A stretch of 64,000 bases of DNA. Origin: CALGFI01 sp963786805 (GTDB lineage: Bacteria; Actinomycetota; UBA4738; HRBIN12). The translations under genes and the position numbers were made by a program. Of this stretch, positions 33,385 to 41,740 are shown piece after piece (within the stretch, counting starts at the first letter, position 1; the number at the start of each line of letters is the position of its first letter). Where the stretch lies: positions 62,001-126,000 of the forward strand of contig CAWBAK010000005.1 of NCBI GenBank assembly GCA_963786805.1, written 5' to 3'. The notes beneath the pieces are model-generated. The model searched no databases and was not told the origin of the DNA. It saw only the letters and a program-made list of their open reading frames with translations.

Positions 33385-33507
33385 CGTCTTCGGGGCGGGG
33401 TGCAAGTCCCCACCGGCGGTGACAGTCCGCAACCCCTCGGCAGCCGGTCGAGGGTGGACCCGGCGCGATTCCGGGACCGACCGTGAGAGTCGGGATGGGA
33501 GAGGACG
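33385..33507 (+). promoter_or_regulatory. FMN (RFN) riboswitch of the riboflavin operon
   Basis: The aptamer is textbook: CGTCTTCGGGGCGGGGTG at the 5' side, AAGTCCCCACCGGCGGT, then CAGTCCGC and the closing GGGATGGGAGAGGACG. A TATACT box at 33367-33372 lies 12 bp before it. Downstream, a stem CGGCAGC/GCTGCCG (33516-33534) has no T tract, and a second small hairpin lies just before the ribD GTG, so translational control looks more likely than termination. FMN binding should lower rib expression. Confidence 0.96.
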
Positions 33508-33579
33508 GGCGGTGCCGGCAGCGGCTTGCTGCCGTCTCCTGCCCTCCCCACACCTGCGCCCCGTGATCGGGGTGCACGC

Positions 33580-34680
33580 GTGTCCGACGAGACATACATC
33601 GAGCGGGCGATCTCGCTCGCGGAGCGTGGGCGGGGACTGGTTTCCCCGAACCCCATGGTCGGCGCCGTCGTGGTCACCTCCGACGGCCGCGTCGCCGGCG
33701 AGGGCTGGCACGAGGGGCCCGGGACGCCGCACGCGGAGATCCGAGCCCTCGAGCAGGCTGGCGAGCGAGCTCGGGGGGCGGTCCTGTTCACCTCGTTGGA
33801 GCCGTGCGACCACTTCGGCCGCACCGGACCTTGCACCGACGCGATCGTCGCCGCGGGGATCGGCCGCGTCGTCTCGGCGATGCGCGACCCGAACCCGATC
33901 GTCGATGGCCGCGGCTTCGCGAAGCTCCAGGCACACGGGATCGAGGTCGAGTTCGGAGCGCTCGCGGAGGAGGCCGCTCGCCAGAACGAAGCCTTCGTCA
34001 AGCACGCGCGGACCGGGCTGCCCTTCGTCACCTGGAAGATGGCAGCCTCGCTCGACGGCAAGGTGGCCGCTCGTGACGGCTCATCGCGGTGGATCACGGG
34101 CGAGGCGGCGAGGGACGACGTGCACCGTCTTCGCGCGTCATCCGACGCGATCGTGGTCGGAGCCGGGACGGCGCTTGCCGACGATCCCGCGCTGACGGTT
34201 CGCCTGCCCGGGTATGGGGGACGCGCGCCGCTGCGGATCCTGGTCGACGCCCGCGGACGCGTCCCGGCGACCGGCGACCTGTTCGACGAGGATGCGCCGA
34301 CGCTCGTCGCGACCACGGACCTCGCGCCCGCCGAGCACCGCGAAGCGTGGAGTGCCGCCGGCGCCGAGGTCGTCGTCTACGAGCCTGAGGGCGAGCGCGT
34401 GCCGCTCGGCGAGCTGATCGCGGACCTTGGGAAGCGAGACATCCAGGCGGTGCTGCTCGAGGGCGGGCCCACGCTTGCCTGGGCGGCGATCGAGGACGGC
34501 CTCGTCGACAAGGTCGTCGTCTACCTGGCGCCGAAGCTGGTGGGGGGCACCGACGCGCCGACCGTTCTCGGAGGGCGTGGGTTCGCGCCGATCGCGAACG
34601 CCGTGAGCCTGCGGGTGCGCTCGTTCGACCGTGTCGGAGAGGACTTGAGGGTGGAGGCCGATGTTCACCGGGATCGTTGA
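33580..34680 (+). CDS. ribD: bifunctional riboflavin deaminase/reductase
   Basis: Residues 1-150 are the deaminase: zinc motif HAEIRAL and EPCDHFGRTGPCTD. The rest is the NADPH-dependent reductase (TWKMAASLDGKVAARDGSSRWITG, VLLEGGPTLAWAAIEDGLVDKVV). It carries out the second and third steps of riboflavin synthesis. I chose GTG 33580, which gives the conserved start SDETYIERAISLAERGRG; the frame is open for 18 codons upstream into the riboswitch region. ribE overlaps its 3' end by 20 bp. Confidence 0.95.
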   Translation: MSDETYIERAISLAERGRGLVSPNPMVGAVVVTSDGRVAGEGWHEGPGTPHAEIRALEQAGERARGAVLFTSLEPCDHFGRTGPCTDAIVAAGIGRVVSAMRDPNPIVDGRGFAKLQAHGIEVEFGALAEEAARQNEAFVKHARTGLPFVTWKMAASLDGKVAARDGSSRWITGEAARDDVHRLRASSDAIVVGAGTALADDPALTVRLPGYGGRAPLRILVDARGRVPATGDLFDEDAPTLVATTDLAPAEHREAWSAAGAEVVVYEPEGERVPLGELIADLGKRDIQAVLLEGGPTLAWAAIEDGLVDKVVVYLAPKLVGGTDAPTVLGGRGFAPIANAVSLRVRSFDRVGEDLRVEADVHRDR

Positions 34681-35248
34681 GGAGCGAGGGGTCGTGCGCG
34701 AGGTCGGCGGTTCCCGGCTCGCCGTGGGATGCCGAACCGTAACCTCCGACGCAGAGGTCGGCGCCTCCGTCTCGGTGAACGGCGTGTGCCTCACGGTCGT
34801 CGAGCGATCGGAGGCCCACCTCGCGTTCGACGTGTCCGAGGAGACCCTTCGCCGGACGAGCTTCGCGCGCCTGTCCGAGGGCGACCCGGTGAACCTCGAG
34901 CGGCCCCTCACGCTGGCGAGCCGCCTCGGCGGGCACCTCGTGCAGGGCCACGTCGATGGTGTGGGCGAGGTCGTGGACGTCGCGCCGGGCGAGGACGGCG
35001 CCGCGTGGGTCACGATCCGCGCGCCGAAAGACCTTCGTCGTTACCTCGTCGACAAGGGCTCCGTCTGCGTGGACGGCGTGAGCCTCACGGTGGCCGCGCT
35101 CGACGGCGACACGTTCGCGGTCGCCCTGATCCCGCACACGCTCGCGGCGACGACCCTCGGGTCGGCGCAGCCGAAGGACCCGGTGAACCTGGAGGTGGAC
35201 GTGATCGCGAAGTACGTGGAAGCGTTGCTCGAGGGGAGAGGCGCATGA
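34661..35248 (+). CDS. ribE: riboflavin synthase, alpha subunit
   Basis: Dismutates two lumazines to riboflavin. The 195-residue protein starts MFTGIVEERG and has two lumazine-binding beta-barrel repeats, each with its own SVNGVCLTV / CVDGVSLTV motif and H-V-DGVG type turn (GHLVQGHVDGVGEV). The gene lies in the standard ribD-ribE-ribBA-ribH order and overlaps both neighbours. Confidence 0.96.
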   Translation: MFTGIVEERGVVREVGGSRLAVGCRTVTSDAEVGASVSVNGVCLTVVERSEAHLAFDVSEETLRRTSFARLSEGDPVNLERPLTLASRLGGHLVQGHVDGVGEVVDVAPGEDGAAWVTIRAPKDLRRYLVDKGSVCVDGVSLTVAALDGDTFAVALIPHTLAATTLGSAQPKDPVNLEVDVIAKYVEALLEGRGA

Positions 35249-36504
35249 GCGGCACGCAGGACGAGATCGATCGGAACGCGTTCGCGACGATCGAGGAGGC
35301 GCTCGAGGACGTCCGAGCCGGACGGGTGGTGATCGTCGTCGACGATGCCGACCGGGAGAACGAAGGCGACTTCGTCCTGGCCGCGGAACGGGCGACGCCA
35401 GAGGTTCTCAACTTCATGGTCACGCACGGTCGAGGGATCGTCTGCATGCCGGTGACCCCGCAGCGCCTCGAGGAGCTTCGGATCCCGCTGATGGTCTCGA
35501 AGAACAACGAGAGCCACGGGACGGCGTTCGCGGTCTCGATCGACATCCGAGGGCGGACGACGACTGGCACGAGCGCGTTCGACCGCGCCGCGACCGTCCT
35601 GGCGATCACCGACCCGGAGCTGCGCCCCGACGACATCCGGATGCCCGGACACGTGTTCCCGCTCATGGCGCAGGAGGGGGGAGTGCTGAAGCGAGCGGGT
35701 CACACCGAGGCCACGGTGGATCTCGCCCGTCTCGCCGGTCTGTACCCGGCCGGCGTGCTGTGCGAGGTCCTGCACCCCGACGGGACGATGGCCCGGCTTC
35801 CGGAGCTCGTCCGGGTCGCTGCGGAACACGGTCTGAAGATGATCTCGATCGCGGACCTCATCGAGTACCGACGGCACCGCGAGCACCTCGTGAACCGCAC
35901 GGCCGAGGCGTCGATCCCCACCGCGCACGGCGAGTTCACGGCGTTCACCTATGAGAGCCTCGTCGACGGGAACGTGCACGTGGCCTTCGTCCTGGGCGAC
36001 GTCGGCGACGGCGAGCGGATCTTGGTCCGCGTGCACTCCGAATGCCTGACGGGTGACGTGTTCGGGTCGCTGCGGTGCGACTGCGGCGATCAGCTCGAGG
36101 CGGCGGTTGAGCGGGTCGGGGCCGAGGGTCGCGGCGTCGTCCTCTACATCCGAGGGCACGAGGGACGCGCGATCGGCCTCACGCACAAGCTCCGCGCCTA
36201 CCAGCTGCAGGAGCGGGGACGGGACACGGTCGAGGCGAACGTCGAGCTCGGCTTCGCGGCCGATCCACGGGACTACGGCATCGGGGCGCAGATCCTCGTC
36301 GACCTGGGCGTGAAGTCGATGCGTCTGCTGACGAACAACCCGGCCAAGCGCGCCGGGCTCGAGGGCTACGGCCTGTCGATCGTGGAACGCGAACCGCTCG
36401 AAGTCCGGCCGAACGCCCGCAACATCGAGTACCTGCGGACGAAACGAGAGAAGCTCGGCCACATCCTCGACGGGCTCGAGACGCTCGGTGAGGAGGTCCG
36501 ATGA
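35245..36504 (+). CDS. ribBA: bifunctional DHBP synthase / GTP cyclohydrolase II
   Basis: Residues 1-205 (RibB) contain DDADRENEGDFVLAAE and the substrate loop HTEATVDLARLAG; residues 210-419 (RibA) contain the zinc site in SECLTGDVFGSLRCDCGDQL and the GTP motif YIRGHEGRAIGL. It makes both precursors of the lumazine. The ATG overlaps the ribE stop. Length (419) is normal. Confidence 0.97.
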   Translation: MSGTQDEIDRNAFATIEEALEDVRAGRVVIVVDDADRENEGDFVLAAERATPEVLNFMVTHGRGIVCMPVTPQRLEELRIPLMVSKNNESHGTAFAVSIDIRGRTTTGTSAFDRAATVLAITDPELRPDDIRMPGHVFPLMAQEGGVLKRAGHTEATVDLARLAGLYPAGVLCEVLHPDGTMARLPELVRVAAEHGLKMISIADLIEYRRHREHLVNRTAEASIPTAHGEFTAFTYESLVDGNVHVAFVLGDVGDGERILVRVHSECLTGDVFGSLRCDCGDQLEAAVERVGAEGRGVVLYIRGHEGRAIGLTHKLRAYQLQERGRDTVEANVELGFAADPRDYGIGAQILVDLGVKSMRLLTNNPAKRAGLEGYGLSIVEREPLEVRPNARNIEYLRTKREKLGHILDGLETLGEEVR

Positions 36505-36975
36505 GGGACGTGCGGGGAGACTTCCTGGCCCGCGGCCGCCGCCTCGCGATCGTGGTCGCGCGGTTCAACGAGCTCGTGACGGGCAAGCTCCTCGAGGGCG
36601 CTCTCGAGTGCCTTCGAGCGCACGGGGTCGACGAGGACGACCTTCTCGTCGCGTGGGTGCCGGGCGCGTTCGAGCTTCCGCTCGTGTCGCGGCGACTGGC
36701 GGCCTCGGGCGGCTTCGACGCGGTGATCTGCCTCGGGGCGGTCGTGCGAGGCGAGACGCCGCACTTCGACCACGTGGCCGGCCAGGCGGCACTCGGGATC
36801 CGGATCGGCAGCTGAGGACACCGGGGTACCGGTGATCTTCGGGGTCCTCACGACCGACACGCTCGAGCAGGCGATCGACCGGGCAGGAGGCAAGCACGGG
36901 AACAAGGGCTGGGACGCGGCGATGGCGGCGCTCGAGACGGCGTCGGTGCTCGACCAGCTGCCGAAGGAGCGCTGA
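36501..36975 (+). CDS. ribH: 6,7-dimethyl-8-ribityllumazine synthase, frameshifted
   Basis: The first frame (36501 on) has IVVARFNELVTGKLLEGAL, WVPGAFELPLV and the catalytic His in GAVVRGETPHFDHV, but reaches a TGA at 36813-36815 after GIRIGS. The missing C terminus (TGVPVIFGVLTTDTLEQAIDRAG to LPKER) continues immediately in the +1 frame and stops at 36975. One extra base near 36812 explains it. As the enzyme is needed for riboflavin, an assembly error is more likely than loss of function. It starts within ribBA's stop (ATGA). Confidence 0.9.
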
Positions 36976-36979
36976 GCCG

Positions 36980-37330
36980 ATGATCATCGACAAGCCTTGG
37001 GGCAAGGTCGTCACCTACGCGCTGAACCAGCCGAGCTCGGTCCGCGTGATCACCGTGGAACCGGGGCAGGAGACGAGCGTCCACTACCACCAGATGCGCG
37101 ACGAGATGTGGGTGGTGCTCGACCCCGGACTGACCCTCCAGATCGGGAACAAGGTGGTGGAGGCTACGCCGGGCGAGGAGTTCATGGTCTCGGCGGAGAC
37201 GACCCATCGCATCACGAACCCGGCGGACGCACGAGGCCGGGTCCTCGAGATCGCCTACGGATACACCACCGAGGACGACACGCTGCGCCTGGAGGACGAT
37301 TACGGACGGTCGCTCGAGCCCGATTGGTGA
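36980..37330 (+). CDS. cupin-domain protein, mannose-6-phosphate isomerase-like
   Basis: A 116-residue single cupin. Metal ligands are seen in ETSVHYHQMRDEMWVVLDPG (His-x-His and Glu) and SAETTHRITNP (His). The N-terminal DKPWGKVVTYALN resembles the phosphomannose isomerase domain at the end of GMP/PMI enzymes. The gene follows ribH by 4 bp and may share the transcript, but a link to riboflavin is not evident. Isomerase or small-sugar binding is possible. Confidence 0.75.
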   Translation: MIIDKPWGKVVTYALNQPSSVRVITVEPGQETSVHYHQMRDEMWVVLDPGLTLQIGNKVVEATPGEEFMVSAETTHRITNPADARGRVLEIAYGYTTEDDTLRLEDDYGRSLEPDW

Positions 37331-37419
37331 GCGCGGCAGCGGACGTACGCGCGGAGCAGGATTGAGCGCCGCGACCCTCCGTGCTAGGCTCCGCGCCGCT
37401 CAGGCACCAGGAGGGTCCG

Positions 37420-37623
37420 TTGGCAGAGCAGGGCACCGTGAAGTGGTTCAGCAACGAGAAGGGGTTCGGCTTCATCTCGCGGGAAGGAGAGGACGACGTC
37501 TTCGTCCACTTCTCCGCGATCGCGGGTGAGGGCTACAAGTCCCTCACCGAGGGCCAGGCCGTCGAGTTCGACGTCGTCGACGGTCCGAAGGGCAAGCAGG
37601 CCGCCAACGTCAAACCCCTGTAG
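37420..37623 (+). CDS. cspA: cold-shock domain protein
   Basis: A 67-residue CSD with RNA-binding motifs KGFGFIS (RNP1) and DVFVHFSAI (RNP2) after the usual GTVKWFSNE start. It acts as a single-strand RNA chaperone. TTG 37420 is chosen because AGGAGGG lies 5 bp upstream and the protein then begins AEQGTVKWF; the frame is open further upstream without homology. A TAGGCT box (37384-37389) may be its promoter. Confidence 0.93.
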   Translation: MAEQGTVKWFSNEKGFGFISREGEDDVFVHFSAIAGEGYKSLTEGQAVEFDVVDGPKGKQAANVKPL

Positions 37624-37686
37624 ACCCCCGTCCTCGCGGATGTCGCGACCCGTCGACACCGGTCGACGCCCCCCACGACCTGCACC

Positions 37687-37692
37687 TATACT
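37687..37692 (+). promoter_or_regulatory. -10 box of the infC-rpmI-rplT operon
   Basis: TATACT is followed by a leader of about 75 bases ending in a near-perfect Shine-Dalgarno, GGGAGGTGAT (37757-37766). No good -35 is seen. The leader is the place to expect IF3 or L20 autoregulation. Confidence 0.45.
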
Positions 37693-37771
37693 CGCGCTAC
37701 GGTTCACCATGCTCCATCACGGCATCGGGGAGACGCCCGGTGCCGTTCGTTCGATAGGGAGGTGATGCGGG

Positions 37772-38512
<741 letters not shown>

Positions 38513-38558
38513 TCTCTGGAACCGGCCTCGAGCCTCAAAGGAAGAGAGTTTCCCAACG

Positions 38559-38747
38559 ATGAAGCAGAAGACGCACCGTGCGACGGCGAAGCGGTTCCGG
38601 ATCACCCGAACGGGGAAGGTCCTTCACCGCAAGGCGACCGGCAATCACTTCCTGACCAAGAAGCGAGGCAGCCGCCGCCGCCGGGTCGAGGGCATGGCCG
38701 AGGTCAGGGCCGAGCGCACCAACATCCGCCGGCTGCTCGGGAAGTAG
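38559..38747 (+). CDS. rpmI: 50S ribosomal protein L35
   Basis: A 62-residue basic protein with the L35 signature MKQKTHRATAKRFRITRTGK and the C-terminal NIRRLLGK. A GGAAGAGAG Shine-Dalgarno precedes the ATG. The infC-rpmI-rplT order is universal in bacteria. Confidence 0.97.
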   Translation: MKQKTHRATAKRFRITRTGKVLHRKATGNHFLTKKRGSRRRRVEGMAEVRAERTNIRRLLGK

Positions 38748-38753
38748 GGAGAG

Positions 38754-39113
38754 ATGGCGCGCGTCAAACGTTCGGTCCACGCGAAGAAGAAGCGCCGGGA
38801 GGTCCTGCGCAAGGCGAAGGGGTACTACGCCGCGCGCTCCCGCCGGTATCGCGTGGCCAAGGAGCAATTGCTTCACTCCGGCCAGTACGCCTACCGGGAC
38901 CGCCGTGACCGCAAGGGCCAGTTCCGCCGGCTGTGGATCGCGCGCATCGGAGCCGGGGCCCGTCAGAACGGGATGTCGTACTCGCAGCTGATCCACGGGC
39001 TGCAGAAGGCGGGCGTCGAGCTCGATCGCAAGATCCTCGCCGACCTTGCCGTCCACGATCCCGCCGCGTTCGAACGGCTCGTCCAGACGGCCAAGGACGC
39101 CCTGGCGGCGTGA
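38754..39113 (+). CDS. rplT: 50S ribosomal protein L20
   Basis: A 119-residue basic protein with the long N-terminal arm (RVKRSVHAKKKRREVLRKAK, RSRRYRVAKEQLLHSG) and the globular domain (LWIARIGAGARQNGMSYS, RKILADLAVHDPAAFERLV). It is an early 23S assembly protein and often autoregulates this operon. Confidence 0.98.
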   Translation: MARVKRSVHAKKKRREVLRKAKGYYAARSRRYRVAKEQLLHSGQYAYRDRRDRKGQFRRLWIARIGAGARQNGMSYSQLIHGLQKAGVELDRKILADLAVHDPAAFERLVQTAKDALAA

Positions 39114-39183
39114 AGATTCGCGAGGCGCCGGCCTCGCGGGCACTAGGATTCCACCCCGGGGCGACGCCCCCCGGAGGGCACGC

Positions 39184-40626
39184 GTGATCACGTCGACACG
39201 CAACGAGAAGGTCGCGGCCGCGCTGCGCCTGAAGAAGCGAGCGCTCCGGGAACGCGAGCGCCAGTTCCTCGTCGAGGGCGCGCAGGCCGTCGGCGAAGCG
39301 CTCACCCACCCGGACGGCCTGACTCGCCTCTACCACACCGATCCCGGACACCCGCTCGTCGAACGCGCGAGATCGGCCGGAGCGGAGCTCGTCCACGTCA
39401 GCGACGACCTGATGGGCAAGCTCACGTCGACCGTGACGCCCCAAGGGCTGGTCGGAGTCTCCCCGTTCGTGGACGTCGGGCTCGGATCCGTCGCGTCCTC
39501 GGCGGGATGCGTTGCGCTGTTGAGCTCCGTCCGCGACCCCGGCAATGCCGGCACGGTGCTTCGCTCGGCCGATGCAGCGGGAGCCGACGGCGTCGTCTTC
39601 AGCTCCGATTCGGTCGACGTGTACAACCCGAAGGCGGTCCGCGCGTCCGCCGGCTCGCTGTTCCATCTTCCGATCGTCCGGGACGTCGAGACCCCCGATG
39701 CGATCGAGCAACTCCGCGAGGGAGGCCGGCGGATCTTCGCGATGGACGCTTCGGGGGATGCGGACCTGTTCGAGCTGGACCTCGCCGACCCTGCGGTCTT
39801 CGTGTTCGGGAACGAGGCGTGGGGACTCCCGCGAGAGGTGTCCAAGCTCGCCGATGCCACCGTCCGCGTCCCGATCGTCGGCCGCGCCGAGTCGCTGAAC
39901 CTCGCGGCGGCAGCGTCCGTGTGCCTGTTCGAGTGGACGCGCCAGCAGCGCGAGGGACGCCGTGCCGTCCTCGAGACCGTGATCGCGGCGGCGGCCCACG
40001 ACATCCGCTCACCGCTGACCGCGATGAAGGGGTTCGGGCACGCGCTCGTCAACCGCTGGGATCAGATGCCCGAGGAGCAACGAGCGCTGATGCTCGCCGG
40101 GATCGTCTACGACACCGACCGGTTGAACTCGATCCTGCGTCAGCTGGTGGACGCGGCTCGTCTGGCCGCCGGCTCGCTCGACCTGTTCCCCGAGCGGATC
40201 GAGGTCGGCAGGATCGTCGGCCAGGTCGCGGAGTCGCTGGGGCGTGATCCGGACCATCCGGAGATCCTCTGGGAAGGTGGAGACGTCCAGGCGTTCGTGG
40301 ACCCCGAACGACTTCGTCTGGTGCTCGAGGCGTTCATCGAGGCGCTGGTGTGGTGGACGAACGAGGGGCCTCTCCGCGTCGAGGGAGCCGTGCGCGACGG
40401 ACGGCTCATCCTGGAGATCTCGCGGCGGGGGACCACGCTGAGTCAGGAGGACGCCGAACGACTGTTCCTGGCGAGAGCGCCGGGGACCGGCTCCGGCAGC
40501 AAGATCGGCTTGTTCGTGGCGCACGGCGTCGCGACGGCGCAGGGCGGCACGACATCGGTCCGCGTGGGAGATGACGTGACGTTCGTGCTCGACGTGCCGG
40601 CCGAGCCGCCCGACCGTTCGGGCTGA
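39184..40626 (+). CDS. TrmH/SpoU RNA methyltransferase fused to a histidine-kinase-like module
   Basis: Continuous 480-residue frame. Residues 1-255 are a complete SpoU methyltransferase (RlmB/TsnR type): N-terminal substrate domain, motif 1 VRDPGNAGTVLRSADAAG, motif 2 FVFGNEAWGLP, motif 3 VPIVGRAESLNLAAAAS (the trefoil knot). A short linker leads to a kinase HisKA domain with H-box AAHDIRSPLTAMKGF (His272) and a second dimerisation helix, then an HATPase-like domain to the end. The N-box Asn (IEALVWWTNEG) and the G1 DxGxG (SRRGTTL) are lost, while a G2-like GTGSGSKIGLFVA remains, so ATP use is doubtful. It lies between rplT and pheS, where a plain SpoU enzyme is usual. GTG start at 39184. 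Confidence 0.85.
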   Translation: MITSTRNEKVAAALRLKKRALRERERQFLVEGAQAVGEALTHPDGLTRLYHTDPGHPLVERARSAGAELVHVSDDLMGKLTSTVTPQGLVGVSPFVDVGLGSVASSAGCVALLSSVRDPGNAGTVLRSADAAGADGVVFSSDSVDVYNPKAVRASAGSLFHLPIVRDVETPDAIEQLREGGRRIFAMDASGDADLFELDLADPAVFVFGNEAWGLPREVSKLADATVRVPIVGRAESLNLAAAASVCLFEWTRQQREGRRAVLETVIAAAAHDIRSPLTAMKGFGHALVNRWDQMPEEQRALMLAGIVYDTDRLNSILRQLVDAARLAAGSLDLFPERIEVGRIVGQVAESLGRDPDHPEILWEGGDVQAFVDPERLRLVLEAFIEALVWWTNEGPLRVEGAVRDGRLILEISRRGTTLSQEDAERLFLARAPGTGSGSKIGLFVAHGVATAQGGTTSVRVGDDVTFVLDVPAEPPDRSG

Positions 40627-40677
40627 GTCCCGGCCGCGCGCGACGTGCGGTCCGACGGTCGGGCCGAAACCCCTTGC

Positions 40678-40683
40678 TAGACT
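40678..40683 (+). promoter_or_regulatory. -10 box upstream of pheS
   Basis: TAGACT ends 9 bp before the pheS ATG with no Shine-Dalgarno between. The same hexamer occurs before argF and the metallo-beta-lactamase gene. No T-box leader is present. Confidence 0.45.
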
Positions 40684-40692
40684 CGCCCAGCC

Positions 40693-41740
40693 ATGGACCC
40701 GAGCGACGCGCGCCGCATCCTCGAAGAGGAGCGCGCTCGCGGCCGAGCGACTGATCGGCCGGGCGGGATCGATCGAGGAGCTCGACCGGACGAAGACCGG
40801 TGTCCTGGGCCGCAAGGCGCCCGTCTCGGAGGTCCAGCGATCGATCGGTTCGCTCCCCGAGGATGAACGCCGTGAGCTCGGCCGGCTCACGAACGAGGTG
40901 CTCGCCGAGCTCCGTGCCGAGGTCGAGAACCGCCGGGCGGAGCTCGAGGGCGGCGCCGATGCGGAGCTCCTGTCGGCCGACGCCGTCGACGTCACGCTGC
41001 CCGGCCGGCGGCCCCGTCCGGGCTCGTTCCATCCGCTCACGCTGGTCGAGGACCGGATGGTCGACGTGTTCACACGGATGGGGTACCGCGTTGCCGAGGG
41101 TCCCGAGATCGAGGACGAGTGGCACAACTTCGAGGCGCTGAACATCCCCCCGGATCATCCCGCGCGCACGATGAAGGACTCGCTCTACGTGGACGTCCCC
41201 GGCATGCTGCTCCGGACCGAGACGAGCGCCGTGCAGATCCGCACGATGGAGTCGCAGGACCCGCCGGTGTACGTGGTCGCACCGGGACGCACGTACCGCC
41301 GCGACACCCCGGACGCGACGCACGGAACGGTCTTCCATCAGGTCGAAGGGCTCGCGGTCGACGAGGGGATCTCCTTCGCCGACCTCCGCGGAACGCTCGA
41401 GGCCTTCGCGCGCGAGCTGTTCGGCACGAACACGCGCGTGCGCATGACGCCCGATTACTTCCCCTTCGTCGAGCCCGGATGCCAGGTCGCCGTGTCGTGC
41501 TTCGTCTGCGACGGCGCCGGGTGCCGGGTCTGCGGGAACGGGTGGATCGAGCTGCTCGGCGCCGGCATGGTGCATCCGAAGGTGCTGGAGAACTGCGGCT
41601 ACGACTCCGAGCGCTACACGGGATTCGCGTTCGGGATCGGCATCGAGCGGGTCGCGATGGTCCGGTACGGCGTGAACGACCTCCGCCTGTTCGTCGAGGG
41701 AGACGTCCGCTTCCTCGAGCAGTTCGAGGGCGTTGCGTGA
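40693..41740 (+). CDS. pheS: phenylalanyl-tRNA synthetase alpha subunit, frameshifted near the N terminus
   Basis: The ATG frame (MDPSDARRILEEERA) fits for about 15 codons, then shifts; from about 40742 the correct frame gives AERLIGRAGSIEELDRTKTG and runs to 41740. One extra base in the run GCTCGCGGCC near 40741 accounts for it. The body is a normal class II synthetase: motif 1 (HPLTLVEDRMVDVFTRMGY), motif 2 (LRTETSAVQIRTM, FHQVEGLAVD) and motif 3 (GFAFGIGIERVAMVRYG). A zinc-like cluster CFVCDGAGCRVCG is present. pheT overlaps the stop (GTGA). Confidence 0.93.

Noticed and set aside
40627..40692. T-box leader upstream of pheS or tyrS
   Set aside because: Both gaps are under 70 bp and lack the T-box sequence and specifier stem.
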